DNA of 64,000 nt from Acidobacteriaceae bacterium (lineage in GTDB: Bacteria > Acidobacteriota > Terriglobia > Terriglobales > Acidobacteriaceae), in contig PLCS01000008.1 of assembly GCA_003134855.1 (NCBI GenBank), forward strand, positions 372,001 to 436,000, written 5' to 3'. This document shows positions 15,667 to 24,136 of the stretch, piece after piece. Below the pieces are notes generated by a model. That model was given only the letters and a program-made list of their open reading frames with translations, had not been told where the DNA came from and did no database searches. Positions within the stretch are counted from its first letter, which is position 1; each line of letters opens with the position of its first letter. The translations under genes were made by a program, and so were the position numbers.

Positions 15667-17597
15667 TCCTTTCATCGCTGATTGAAGCCGCATTGCGCAC
15701 ACTGCTGGTGGCACTCGCAGTGGGAGCCGGGCTGCGCCTGTTGCGCGTGTCGAATGTGCTGGCGCAGAAGAAGGCATGGTGCCTGGTGCTGGCAGCGGCT
15801 CTCGCGATGCCGCTGTTGATGCGCTGGCAGTGGCTCTCCGTCTCCGCGCTAATCCATGTGCCGGCGCCCTCCTGGGGACAAAGCGCGAACTCCCAGCCTG
15901 CCGAAACGGCCAGCGTTCCCATCTCCGCCCCGGCGCAAACGGCTCTTCCAAACTCCGATCTTGCGCCGCTTCCGGCAGTCCATTCTGTCACTCCGGACTC
16001 TGAGTCCTCCGCCGGATCAGCCTCTGCCAATTTAGCGCAATTGAAGCCACGCTCGATGCAGATCCCCACTCTGCTCTGGTTCTTCTATTTCGGTGCAGGC
16101 GTTCTGTTGCTGGCCCGCCTGCTCTATGGACTCATCGCAACAGCGCGGCTATGGATCACGGCCGAGCCGGTCTGCCTCGCCTCGGACTCTGATCTGGCTG
16201 CAGGGATGCGCCTGCGTTCCAGCCGGAGAATTGTCTCGCCAGTCGCTCTCGCTACGGGTGTAGTCCTGCCCGCCGAATATCTCGAATGGGATCGGCAAAA
16301 GCTGCGCATCGTGCTCGCCCATGAGCGCGCTCATCTTCGCCAGGGCGACTTCTATCTGCAAATTCTCGCTGGCCTCCATGCGGCTCTCTTCTGGTTCAGC
16401 CCCCTCGCCTGGTGGCTCAAACGCAAACTCTCCGATCTGGGCGAGGCGGTTAGTGACCGCGCCGGTCTTGAAGCGGCCGTCAGCCGCTCCTCCTATGCGC
16501 AGATCCTGCTTGAATTCGCGGCCCTGCCGCGCCCAGCCCTTCGCCCTTATCAATTTGGAGTTGCCATGACAAGTCACACTAGCAGTCTTTCTGATCGTAT
16601 CGAGCGCTTCCTCGACGAATCGCGCTTCCATCAGGCCTTCGCCGGCAGCCGCCGCCGCGCGCTTCTGGCGGTTTTGCTCGTTCCCGCGGCGATCTTCGCC
16701 TTCACGGCGCTGATCCGCGTGGAAGCAGCAGCCCAAATATCTGCGGTGCAGGCGCCTCAGACAATCGCCGCGCAAGCAGCCCAGCCAGCCCAGCCAGTCT
16801 TGATCGCACAGGCCGGCCAAACGGCTGGCCAGGCCACGCCGGACACGCCTCCGCCGCCTCCGCCCGCCTCTGTCCCGCCACCACCACCTCCTCCGCCCGC
16901 GGCTAAGGGCAGCCATCACATGAGTTTTGGCCCGGGATACTCATACTCAGTCAACGGAGATTCGTACGCACTGATCACCGGGCCAGGCGATCGTCTCACC
17001 TTTTCCGGCGACTGGAACCCCGATACGCGGGCGGAAATCGACAAAGCGCGCAAGCTGGCGCACGGAGAATTCCTCTGGTTCAAGCAAAATGGCAAGCCGT
17101 ATCTCCTCGACGATCCAGCCGTCGTGGCCCAGATCGAGGCGATGTACAAGCCGATGGAAGCGCTCGGCAAACAGCAGGAGGAGCTGGGCCGCAAGCAAAA
17201 AGAGCTGGGCAAGCAGATGGAAGAAGTCGGCCGAAAGATGAGAGAGGCCACCCTTCCTACGCCCGACATGAGCAAGGAGATCGACGATCTGGAAAAGCAG
17301 ATGGCGAAGTTGCGGCTCATGCAGGGAAAGACCATGACCACCGAAGAGTGGGCGGAGATGGAAAGCAAGCTGGGCAACCTGCAAGGTAAATTGGGAGCGA
17401 TCCAGGGTGAAATCGGCGCCGAGCAGGGCGCCTTTGGCGGAGAAATGGGGAAGCTCGGCGGCCAGATGGGAGAGCTGGGAGGGCAGCAGGGCCGACTTGG
17501 CGCGGAACAGGGAAGACTGGCGGAAGAAGCCGACCGCAAAATAAGAGCGATCATCGACAAGGCACTGAAAGAAGGCAAAGCCAGGCCCATCGAGTAA
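15663..17597 (+). CDS. BlaR1-like M56 family membrane metallopeptidase with repetitive C-terminal domain
   Basis: The protein is 644 residues and is translated from AGGAGG with an ATGA overlap with blaI. N-terminal membrane helices flank a cytoplasmic M56 domain with HExxH at residues 220-224 (HERAH). A further helix lies near residue 335. The penicillin-binding sensor domain of true BlaR1 is absent. Instead there is a Pro-rich linker (about 395-420) and a periplasmic tail with two repeat blocks. The first block (about 497-530) has ELGxxxK heptads; the second (about 575-625) has GxLGxxxG units rich in Gly, Gln and Glu. The tail may be a coiled or collagen-like stalk that senses an envelope signal; this is inference. 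Confidence 0.85.
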   Translation: MILSSLIEAALRTLLVALAVGAGLRLLRVSNVLAQKKAWCLVLAAALAMPLLMRWQWLSVSALIHVPAPSWGQSANSQPAETASVPISAPAQTALPNSDLAPLPAVHSVTPDSESSAGSASANLAQLKPRSMQIPTLLWFFYFGAGVLLLARLLYGLIATARLWITAEPVCLASDSDLAAGMRLRSSRRIVSPVALATGVVLPAEYLEWDRQKLRIVLAHERAHLRQGDFYLQILAGLHAALFWFSPLAWWLKRKLSDLGEAVSDRAGLEAAVSRSSYAQILLEFAALPRPALRPYQFGVAMTSHTSSLSDRIERFLDESRFHQAFAGSRRRALLAVLLVPAAIFAFTALIRVEAAAQISAVQAPQTIAAQAAQPAQPVLIAQAGQTAGQATPDTPPPPPPASVPPPPPPPPAAKGSHHMSFGPGYSYSVNGDSYALITGPGDRLTFSGDWNPDTRAEIDKARKLAHGEFLWFKQNGKPYLLDDPAVVAQIEAMYKPMEALGKQQEELGRKQKELGKQMEEVGRKMREATLPTPDMSKEIDDLEKQMAKLRLMQGKTMTTEEWAEMESKLGNLQGKLGAIQGEIGAEQGAFGGEMGKLGGQMGELGGQQGRLGAEQGRLAEEADRKIRAIIDKALKEGKARPIE

Positions 17598-17630
17598 TCC
17601 TAGAGTTCCGCAACTTTTCGGAAAAATAAG

Positions 17631-17660
17631 AAAAACCACCGCCGGTTGGGGGTGGTTTTT
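17631..17660. terminator. Bidirectional terminator between M56 and serA
   Basis: A perfect 10-bp stem AAAAACCACC / GGTGGTTTTT surrounds a 10-base loop. It has A-run and T-run flanks suited to both converging genes. Confidence 0.85.
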
Positions 17661-17695
17661 CTCTTGGCCTGGGGCGAATTGATTTCTATCGGTAA

Positions 17696-19525
17696 CTACA
17701 CTCCCGCCTCGGGCAGCATGACCGGCTTGGCTTCGATCAGCGCCTCAATCGTCCCCAGCGCCGCCAGCACCTTATCGGAGACCGGCGCATCCACCTGCAC
17801 CAGCGCCAACGCCATCACCGGCTTGGCCCCCGTCCGCTCGCGTCCCAGCGCGAAGTTGGCGATGTTGACGCCATGCTCGCCCAGGATCGTCCCGATCTTG
17901 CCGATCACGCCCGGAACATCCAGGTTGCGGCAGACCAGCAGGTTGCCTTCCAGCGGCGTCTCGATGTCGATGCCGTCGAACTCCAGCAGCCTCGGCTGCT
18001 CGCCGCGGATCACCGTGCCCGTGGCGCTGTTCTCGCCCTTGGCCGTGTGCAGCTTGATCGTCAGCACGGTCGTCGCGCCGCCGCGATGGCTCTCCTCCTT
18101 CACCTCGTGAATGCGAATGCCGCGCTCCCCGGCCACCGACGCCGCGTTGATGCGGTTCACATTCTCCGAGCCGGCCAGCAGTCCCTCAATGGCCGCGTTG
18201 CGCACCAGGTCGATTTTGGCCTCGGCCAGCGTCCCGCCGTAGACCAGATCAATGGCCTCGATGCCGTGCTTGCCCGCCTGCGCCAGGAACGAACCCAGCC
18301 GGCCGGCCAGATCGATGTACGGCGCCAGCACCACATACTCCTCGTGGCTCAGCGAGGGCAGATTCACCGCATTCTGGACGACGCCGAGTTTGAGGTAATC
18401 CCGCACCTGCCGCGCAATCTGAATCCCCACAGCCTCCTGCGCCTCGCCCGTCGAGCCGGCGATGTGCGGCGTCAGAATCACATTGTCCAGCGCCGCGTAA
18501 GGCGACTCCTTGGGCGGCTCCACGGCGAAGACATCCAGCGCCGCACCGGCCACCTGGCCGCTCTTGAGAGCCTCCACCAGCGCCGCGTCGTCGATCAGCT
18601 CGCCGCGCGCGCAGTTGATAATGCGCACGCCCTTCTTCATCGTCGCCAGCGTCTTGGCGTTGATCACCCCGGTCGTCTGCGGCGTCAAGCCTACGTGCAG
18701 CGTCAGGTAATCCGAACCGGCCAGCAGCTCGTCCAGCGTTACCAGCCGAATGCCGTTCTCTCTCGCCACCGCGGCCGTGACAAACGGATCGCTGCCGATG
18801 ATCTCCAGCCCAAAGCCCTTGGCGCGCCTGGCGACTTCAAGGCCAATCCGTCCCAGCCCCAGAATGCCCAGCGTCTTGCCGCGCAACTCCATCCCCTGCA
18901 AGCTCTTCTTCTCCCATTTGCCGGCGTGCATCGTGGCGTTGGCCATGGGCAGTTTGCGCGCCAGCGCCAGCATCAGAGCGATGGTCAGTTCGGCCACCGC
19001 AACCGCATTCGCGCCCGGCGTATTCATCACCACAATGCCTCGGCGCGTGGCCGCGGCTGCGTCGATGTTGTCCACGCCAACCCCGGCCCGGCCAATCACC
19101 CGCAGCTTCGGCGCAAAGGCCATCAGCGCATCGTCGGCTTGCACCGCAGAGCGCACCACCAGCGCATCGGCGTCGGCCAGCGCAGCTGGCAAACCCTCCG
19201 GCAGTTGGTCGTGCGTCAGAACTTCCCACCCCGGCTCGGCCGCAAAAACAGCCAGTGTCGCCGGAGAAACCTTCTCTGCCAGAACGATCTTCATTCTCTC
19301 TCCTTTGTCCTTTTGCCCTGCTTCGTATTCGTCAAAGCGGATGCCTTCCTTCTCGCACAGCATCTCGAAGATCCGCACCACCGCGGCGTGCGGCTTGCCC
19401 TCGCCCTTTTCATATTTCGTGAGCGAATTGGCATGAACCCCCAGCCGCTCCGCCATCTCGTATTGAAAGAGGTCAAGCTGCTTGCGAGCAATCAGCAGCT
19501 TCTCCCCAAAACTCAGTTCAGCCAT
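17696..19525 (-). CDS. serA: D-3-phosphoglycerate dehydrogenase with in-frame N-terminal XRE helix-turn-helix
   Basis: SerA oxidises 3-phosphoglycerate in the first step of serine synthesis. Residues 1-77 form an XRE helix-turn-helix (KLLIARKQLDLFQYEMAERL, SLTKYEKGEG). From M78 onward it is a normal 532-residue SerA: catalytic domain with the NAD-binding GLGRIGLEVARRA, catalytic HIAGS region, intervening ASB domain and C-terminal ACT domain (LDVPGVIGKIGTIL). No stop separates the HTH part from SerA. Both ATGs have a ribosome-binding site: AGGAG before 19525 and a stronger AAAGGAGAG before 19294. Either a fusion protein, two products, or a serA that is simply re-initiated are possible. The HTH start lies next to a TAGCT-rich repeat. 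Confidence 0.9.
   Translation of the reverse strand: MAELSFGEKLLIARKQLDLFQYEMAERLGVHANSLTKYEKGEGKPHAAVVRIFEMLCEKEGIRFDEYEAGQKDKGERMKIVLAEKVSPATLAVFAAEPGWEVLTHDQLPEGLPAALADADALVVRSAVQADDALMAFAPKLRVIGRAGVGVDNIDAAAATRRGIVVMNTPGANAVAVAELTIALMLALARKLPMANATMHAGKWEKKSLQGMELRGKTLGILGLGRIGLEVARRAKGFGLEIIGSDPFVTAAVARENGIRLVTLDELLAGSDYLTLHVGLTPQTTGVINAKTLATMKKGVRIINCARGELIDDAALVEALKSGQVAGAALDVFAVEPPKESPYAALDNVILTPHIAGSTGEAQEAVGIQIARQVRDYLKLGVVQNAVNLPSLSHEEYVVLAPYIDLAGRLGSFLAQAGKHGIEAIDLVYGGTLAEAKIDLVRNAAIEGLLAGSENVNRINAASVAGERGIRIHEVKEESHRGGATTVLTIKLHTAKGENSATGTVIRGEQPRLLEFDGIDIETPLEGNLLVCRNLDVPGVIGKIGTILGEHGVNIANFALGRERTGAKPVMALALVQVDAPVSDKVLAALGTIEALIEAKPVMLPEAGV
19294..19308 (-). promoter_or_regulatory. 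Internal ribosome-binding site and start for stand-alone SerA
   Basis: AAAGGAGAGAGA immediately precedes the ATG at 19294, which begins the conventional SerA sequence MKIVLAEKV. Its strength suggests that a separate 532-residue SerA is made even though the upstream HTH frame runs into it without a stop. Confidence 0.6.
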
Positions 19526-19530
19526 GAAAA

Positions 19531-19567
19531 CAGCTCCTAGCTGCTAGCTTCTAGCTTCTAGCTAAAA
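19531..19567. repeat. TAGCT-rich repeat cluster upstream of the HTH-serA frame
   Basis: Four overlapping units of the form CTAGCTNCTAGCTT occur in tandem. On the minus strand this block supplies the AGGAG ribosome-binding site for the HTH start at 19525. Related clusters lie at 19717-19758, 29021-29050, 39670-39697 and 39746-39780. Confidence 0.75.
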
Positions 19568-19590
19568 GCCCTACCTTATCCATTCACTCC

Positions 19591-19701
19591 GTGCCCCATC
19601 CATTTCACGTTCTTTGTGAAATGGGTGGGAAACCTCGAACTCTGGGTGCCCCACCCTCGCCGCGTCTTTGTTTTTGCGGCTAGGGTGGGAGACCACGAAC
19701 C
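19591..19701. repeat. Two dispersed hairpin elements in tandem (copies 2 and 3)
   Basis: Copy 2 (19591-19640) runs from GTGCCCCA to GGGAAACCTCGAAC with a stem CATTTCAC / GTGAAATG. Copy 3 (19644-19701) runs from GGGTGCCCCACC to GGGTGGGAGACCACGAACC and shares its stem and loop with 9086-9143. The ends agree with each other although the stems differ. Confidence 0.85.
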
Positions 19702-19716
19702 AAAACCAGCAGACAA

Positions 19717-19758
19717 AAAGCTGATAGCTGATAGCTGAAAGCTGACAGCTGACAGCTA
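19717..19758. repeat. TAGCTGA-type repeat cluster at the aminotransferase 3' end
   Basis: About five units of AGCTGATAGCTGA or AGCTGACAGCTGA are arranged in tandem and overlap the stop codon of the aminotransferase gene. It is the same class as the block at 19531-19567. Confidence 0.7.
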
Positions 19759-20925
19759 GTTCTCCGCCGCCTTCGCAAAGACTTCCTGCGCCGCCGCCAC
19801 GCCCTGCCCGAAGACCACCGGCAGACCCAGCACGTCCTTGGCGATGTGTTCCATCGCGCCCATGAACGCCACCGTGTCCAGGAAGTCGAAAAAGCCCAAA
19901 TGCGCCACGCGGAAGATCTTGCCCTGCATCGTGCCTTGCCCGTTGGCCGTCACCAGGCTGAACTTGGCCTTCAGCGCCTTCACCACCGTGCCCGAATCCA
20001 TCCCCTCCGGCACGGCAACCGCTGTCGCCGCAGCCGAGGGAGAAGCCGGCGCAAAGAGCGTGAAGCCCAGCGCCACCAGGCCCGCGCGCGTCGCCGCCGC
20101 ATTCACCTGTGCATTGTCGATCAGCGCGATGCGCCCCTTTTCCAGATCGCCCCCCGCCTGTCCGGCAATGTAATCCAGCGCCGCGCCCAGCCCGGCAACC
20201 AGCGCCACCGCCGGCGTATAGGCCGTCTCGCCCTTGACCTGGTTCTTGCGCTCTTTGCGCAGATCAAAGTAATAGCGCGGGCTCTTCGCGGCGTCCATCG
20301 CCTTCCACGCCTTCTCGCTCACACTGAGGTAAGCCAGCCCCGGCGGAATCATGACCGCCTTCTGCGAGCCGCCAATCAGAATATCCACGCCCCAGCCGTC
20401 CACGTCGAAGGTCTGCGTGCCCAGGCCAGTGATGCCGTCCACAATCAGCAGCGTCTCAGTGCCCTTCACCAGCGCGGCCACGCCTTCCACGTCATGGCTC
20501 GCCCCGGTCGAAGTCTCCGAGGCCTGCATATAAACGGTCTTGTGCTCCGGCTTCAACGCGGCCTTCACCTCGGCCAGGTCGAAGGTCTCCCCGTAGGGCT
20601 TCTGAATCACATCGACCTCGCAGCCGAAGGCCTTGGCCAAATCCACCCAGCGCTCGCCAAACTTGCCCGCCGTCAGCACCAGCACCCGGTCGCCCGGAGA
20701 GGTCAAGTTCGAGACCGAGGCCTCCATCGCGCCCGTGCCGGAGCACGACAGCAGCAGCACGTCGTTCTGTGTGCCGATAAAAACCTTCAACTGGGCCAGA
20801 ACTTTACTGAACAGCGCGCGAAACTCCGGCGTGCGGTGGTGAATGTCGGCTGCCGCCATGGCAAACTGGGCCGCGGGAAGTAGCGGCGTCGGACCGGGTG
20901 TGAACAAGCGCGTCTTGCGAATCAT
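19756..20925 (-). CDS. Class V aminotransferase (alanine-glyoxylate / serine-pyruvate type)
   Basis: This 389-residue PLP enzyme begins MIRKTRLFTPGPTPL, as is typical for this group, and the ATG at 20925 has GAGGAG upstream. Substrate and cofactor elements include SCSGTGAMEAS, DGITGLGT and the Schiff-base lysine in GGSQKAVMIPPG. It lies directly upstream of serA on the same strand, and no serC is in the window. In Thermotoga-like bacteria a similar enzyme works with SerA as phosphohydroxypyruvate aminotransferase. A role in serine synthesis is therefore a reasonable inference, but glyoxylate or serine-pyruvate transamination is equally compatible with the sequence. Confidence 0.88.
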   Translation of the reverse strand: MIRKTRLFTPGPTPLLPAAQFAMAAADIHHRTPEFRALFSKVLAQLKVFIGTQNDVLLLSCSGTGAMEASVSNLTSPGDRVLVLTAGKFGERWVDLAKAFGCEVDVIQKPYGETFDLAEVKAALKPEHKTVYMQASETSTGASHDVEGVAALVKGTETLLIVDGITGLGTQTFDVDGWGVDILIGGSQKAVMIPPGLAYLSVSEKAWKAMDAAKSPRYYFDLRKERKNQVKGETAYTPAVALVAGLGAALDYIAGQAGGDLEKGRIALIDNAQVNAAATRAGLVALGFTLFAPASPSAAATAVAVPEGMDSGTVVKALKAKFSLVTANGQGTMQGKIFRVAHLGFFDFLDTVAFMGAMEHIAKDVLGLPVVFGQGVAAAQEVFAKAAEN

Positions 20926-21449
20926 GGCTCTCTCCTCAATTTTTCTGACGGGGCCAACCGGGGAAGCCGAAGCCTGTTTCATCCGAGGCCGGACAGGTTC
21001 TTCTCAACCTCGGAGCGGCTCCACTTCCCCACGGCCATCCATCAATCACAGAATACACGATTATGTGGTTTATGTGATTTTTATTTTTGTGGAAAACTTC
21101 CAGTACACCATTTTGGGCACCCGGTCTCCATCCTCCCGGAGGGACAGAACGAAAATAGCCCAGGCCGGGGTCCCCGGCACACGGTCTTTGTGTGTTGGGG
21201 TGTAGGCCGGAGCGAAGCGCAGTCCTGGGTGCCAAGTCCAAACCGCCTCAACCGTCCCATAGGGCCGGTGCGATACTCCGCCTCAATCACCGAGCGCATC
21301 GGCGATTTGGCAGAAACTGAGAATCTTGCGCGGCGACATGCCCGTTTATGGGGCGTAATATCGTTTCAACTGAGCTTTCATGTCTCCCCGGTCCCCAACA
21401 GCGAAGGACCGGGGCCACCCGCCCAAGAATTGTAAGTCTGAGTGAGATT
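20926..21449. other. Gene-free interval with degenerate hairpin repeats
   Basis: I see no convincing coding region here. Position 21384-21420 holds a truncated hairpin element (TCCCCGGTCC / GGACCGGGG with CCACCC at its end). A second GC-rich imperfect palindrome lies around 21119-21180. An AT-rich patch at about 21057-21095 could hold promoter sequences for the aminotransferase. Confidence 0.5.
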
Positions 21450-22367
21450 ATGAATGACTATAACGTCTACGAATTGTGCTCTAGTTTAGCGCTCTTGGAA
21501 ACCTGTCGCAGTCGTCTGGAATTCGCTGACACAGCTGGAATGAACTTCTGCAATGAAGGCCTAATAGCGATGATTGAGAGGGTTCTTGGCCAATTGAAAT
21601 CTGTGTGCGAAAAACTGGAGGCAGACTCTACTTTGATAGGAGAGATCACCGTTCTTCATAGGGCCTGCGGGGAGGGGTCTGTCGATAGACGCGAGGCCGT
21701 GCTTTCATCTCGTTTGGGAACTATCCTTAATTTCGTCCACCACAATCTAGCCAAACGGAGATTCATGATTTTGTCAGAGGAGGAAGCGAGCTACTACGGA
21801 AATCCAAATCTGTTCGGGAAGATCGTTCAAGAGAAATATTCGCACCACGCGCTACGTGATGCTATCGCGGCAGGCAGTTGCTTCGCGGCCAGTCAATACA
21901 CAGCCAGCGTTTTTCATTGTATGCGCCTCGCCGAACATGGGCTGAGAAAGCTGGCCTCAAATCGCTTGCTGAATATAAAACTCCATAACAAAAAGGGACC
22001 AATACCCATCGAATTCGGTACTTGGAATGACGTGATAACTGCGATCCACAATAAGGTCAGCAAAATCCGGCAGCGCCCAGTCGGTCCAAAGAGGGAAGCC
22101 GATCTTCAATTCTTCACAAGCTGCGCGGACCAATGCGACTATATGAAGGAACTGTGGAGAAACCCTCTTTCCCATACACGTCGCTTCTGCAAAAGAGAAG
22201 ATGCTTTACTGGTAATCGCCAGGGTGAAGGAATTTGTAAACGTCGTTGGAGAACATAAAAGTAGCATCTCCGCAGACGATACCTTTTCTACTATCCTCGC
22301 GCAGGCAGGGGAAAAAGCGAAGGAAGCGTATATAGCATCGCTCTCCAAGTCGCCTATTAGTCCGTGA
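21450..22367 (+). CDS. HEPN-like protein with RNPLSH motif
   Basis: The protein is 305 residues, mostly helical and AT-richer than its surroundings. The ATG at 21450 was chosen because the sequence before it is repeat-derived; the ribosome-binding site is weak. Near the middle, AASQYTASVFHCMRLAEHGL resembles the HEPN recruitment helix. R237-N-P-L-S-H242 (in ELWRNPLSHTRR) fits the catalytic Rx4-6H motif of HEPN ribonucleases, including the polar residue after arginine. This suggests an RNase or an RNA/abortive-infection type effector. No partner antitoxin gene is adjacent. The family itself is not recognised. Confidence 0.65.
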   Translation: MNDYNVYELCSSLALLETCRSRLEFADTAGMNFCNEGLIAMIERVLGQLKSVCEKLEADSTLIGEITVLHRACGEGSVDRREAVLSSRLGTILNFVHHNLAKRRFMILSEEEASYYGNPNLFGKIVQEKYSHHALRDAIAAGSCFAASQYTASVFHCMRLAEHGLRKLASNRLLNIKLHNKKGPIPIEFGTWNDVITAIHNKVSKIRQRPVGPKREADLQFFTSCADQCDYMKELWRNPLSHTRRFCKREDALLVIARVKEFVNVVGEHKSSISADDTFSTILAQAGEKAKEAYIASLSKSPISP

Positions 22368-22380
22368 AGTATATTATTGC

Positions 22381-22425
22381 CGGGTGCCCCAGGTCTCGCT
22401 TTTGAGACCTGGGATACCACGAACC
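22381..22425. repeat. Dispersed hairpin element, copy 5
   Basis: The element runs CGGGTGCCCCAGGTCTC - GCTTTT - GAGACCTGGGATACCACGAACC. It has a perfect 10-bp stem and both conserved ends. It lies between the HEPN-like gene and the YqeY gene. Confidence 0.9.
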
Positions 22426-22508
22426 TCTTGCGAACGGATAGCGAGCGGTTGGCCGCACCGCAGGAGCCGAGCGGCTGCAGCACTGCAGGTACCATGTGCA
22501 GGATTAGA

Positions 22509-23000
22509 ATGAAGGATATGAGCGAATCAATCTCTCTCGAAGCCCAGGTCAACCAGCAGGTCATCCTCGCGATGAAGGCGCATGACGCGGTCCGCACCAC
22601 CACGCTGCGCCTCATCAAGAACGCCCTCAAAAACAAATTCATCGAGAAGCGCGAGGCGCTCACCGCCGCCGAGGAGCAGCAGGCCCTGGCAACGATGATC
22701 AAGCAGCGCCGCGACTCCATCGACCAGTTCACCAAGGGCAACCGCCCGGGGCTGGCCGCCGCCGAAGCCGCCGAGATCGTTGTGATCGAGGAGTTCCTGC
22801 CCAAGGCCCTCGATGAAGCCGCCCTCGCCGCACTGGTCGCCGAAGCTATCGCCGAAGTTGCCGCCGCCATCGGCCACGCACCAACTTCCAGGGAGATGGG
22901 CGCCGTGATGAAGGCCGTCCAGGCAAGGCTCCAAGCCGCCAGCCTCCGCGCAGAAGGCCGCACTGTCAGCGAAATAGTGAAGAAGGCGCTTGCCGGATAG
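22509..23000 (+). CDS. GatB/YqeY domain-containing protein
   Basis: The protein is 163 residues. I chose the ATG at 22509 (AGGA five bases upstream); an ATG at 22518 is also possible. It shows the YqeY pattern: an N-terminal helical hairpin (MKAHDAVRTTTLRLIKNALK), QRRDSIDQFTKGNR, and a GatB-C-like half (MGAVMKAVQARLQ, GRTVSEIVKKAL). YqeY resembles the tRNA-interacting tail of the amidotransferase subunit GatB, but stand-alone function is unknown. Confidence 0.92.
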   Translation: MKDMSESISLEAQVNQQVILAMKAHDAVRTTTLRLIKNALKNKFIEKREALTAAEEQQALATMIKQRRDSIDQFTKGNRPGLAAAEAAEIVVIEEFLPKALDEAALAALVAEAIAEVAAAIGHAPTSREMGAVMKAVQARLQAASLRAEGRTVSEIVKKALAG

Positions 23001-23032
23001 GAGAACTTCTCAGGCGGATTTGTTCGCGGATG

Positions 23033-24136
23033 TTAGCCTCTGCCATGCCCAATTCGCGCCAGGAATTCATCCAGCACCTCCCGCTCGATGGCTTCGGACG
23101 GGGTAGCTTCTCCGGCGCGCGAGGCGCGGTGGTCTCGCACCACAAATCCCAGGCCGACGCCGTCGTTGCCCCAACGATTAACACGGGTCAGCAAGGAGAT
23201 CGAAGCCTCCGCGCCCGTCCCGTCGCGGCCTGCCTTCCTCAGCGTCATCTGCACCAGCGTGCCGGGGTACCAGCGTTCATCGGTCACAACATACATTCCC
23301 GTCGGACTGATATTCCGAATGGCGTGCGGCTGCGGAGTGCCGCCGGTCCAGAAGTAAGCAGCCAGATCGGGTAACGCTGCCCGCAGAGTCTTCCTCGGCT
23401 CTGGAGGATCCAGAGACAAAAGCCGTTGCAGCCAACTCTTCGGTTTGCTTTGGTTCTTCTTCCACGGTTCAGCCTGGCTATCCTCCTGAACCGGCTGAGG
23501 CGCGGCAGGCGCCGCGATGGGGCGATCCAATACGGGCAGTGGAGCGGGAGCGCTTCTTACTACCGGCTTCTCCTGCACCTGCGTGCCAAGCGCTTCTTGC
23601 ACGACGCTGGCAGAGGCGTTTGGACCGAAGAGCCGAGCCAGTTCATGCTCGACCTGTTCGACAAGGCCGAAGGCCACCTGATCGCCCGGCTGGGTATGCG
23701 ATGCATAAATCGAGTGGACGGGCAGCGCCAGCACGCTGGCCGCAGGCGGACTCGAAGGGGAAACTTGAAAAGTGGGGTAGAACTCAACAGCTTCAATGAC
23801 TCGGCATTCCGCGTCCAGATAAATCAGATCGAGCGGGACCGGCACATCCGTGGCAGGGATTCCCTTGAACGGGACCATCCACACCCCCGCGCCGGATTTG
23901 GGGGTGAGCATCGGCAACCGATCGGCGAGGCTCGCATAGGAAAAATCGCCGCAATCGACCTCGACGCCGAGAATGTATCCCCTGGTCCGGTTGTAGGCGC
24001 ATCGGGTTCCCGGCTCTTCACATTCTTCCGCCTTTGGCGAATTATCGTCATGCGGATACGGGATTCCGGTTTCGAGCGATTTGTCCACTGCGGCTCTCCT
24101 GTCTAGAAACACCGCTGTTGTTGCGTCCACTTCCAT
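23033..24136 (-). CDS. DUF192-PilZ fusion protein
   Basis: The protein is 367 residues. Residues about 35-175 look like DUF192 (WMVPF near a turn, VPVPLDLIYLDAECRVIEAV, and TQPGDQVAF as the conserved terminal PGD motif). A proline-rich linker follows (about 205-235). The C-terminal 115 residues form a PilZ-like barrel (PHAIRNISPTGMYVVTDERWYPGTLVQMTL, GVGLGFV). PilZ domains often bind cyclic di-GMP through RxxxR and (D/N)xSxxG. Here only the second motif (NISPTG) is clear, so binding is uncertain. The gene has no signal peptide and no operon neighbours. Confidence 0.7.
   Translation of the reverse strand: MEVDATTAVFLDRRAAVDKSLETGIPYPHDDNSPKAEECEEPGTRCAYNRTRGYILGVEVDCGDFSYASLADRLPMLTPKSGAGVWMVPFKGIPATDVPVPLDLIYLDAECRVIEAVEFYPTFQVSPSSPPAASVLALPVHSIYASHTQPGDQVAFGLVEQVEHELARLFGPNASASVVQEALGTQVQEKPVVRSAPAPLPVLDRPIAAPAAPQPVQEDSQAEPWKKNQSKPKSWLQRLLSLDPPEPRKTLRAALPDLAAYFWTGGTPQPHAIRNISPTGMYVVTDERWYPGTLVQMTLRKAGRDGTGAEASISLLTRVNRWGNDGVGLGFVVRDHRASRAGEATPSEAIEREVLDEFLARIGHGRG

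Noticed and set aside
22377-22508. Longer start for the YqeY gene through the hairpin element
   Set aside because: The frame is open through the element, but the chosen ATG has a ribosome-binding site and the family starts there.
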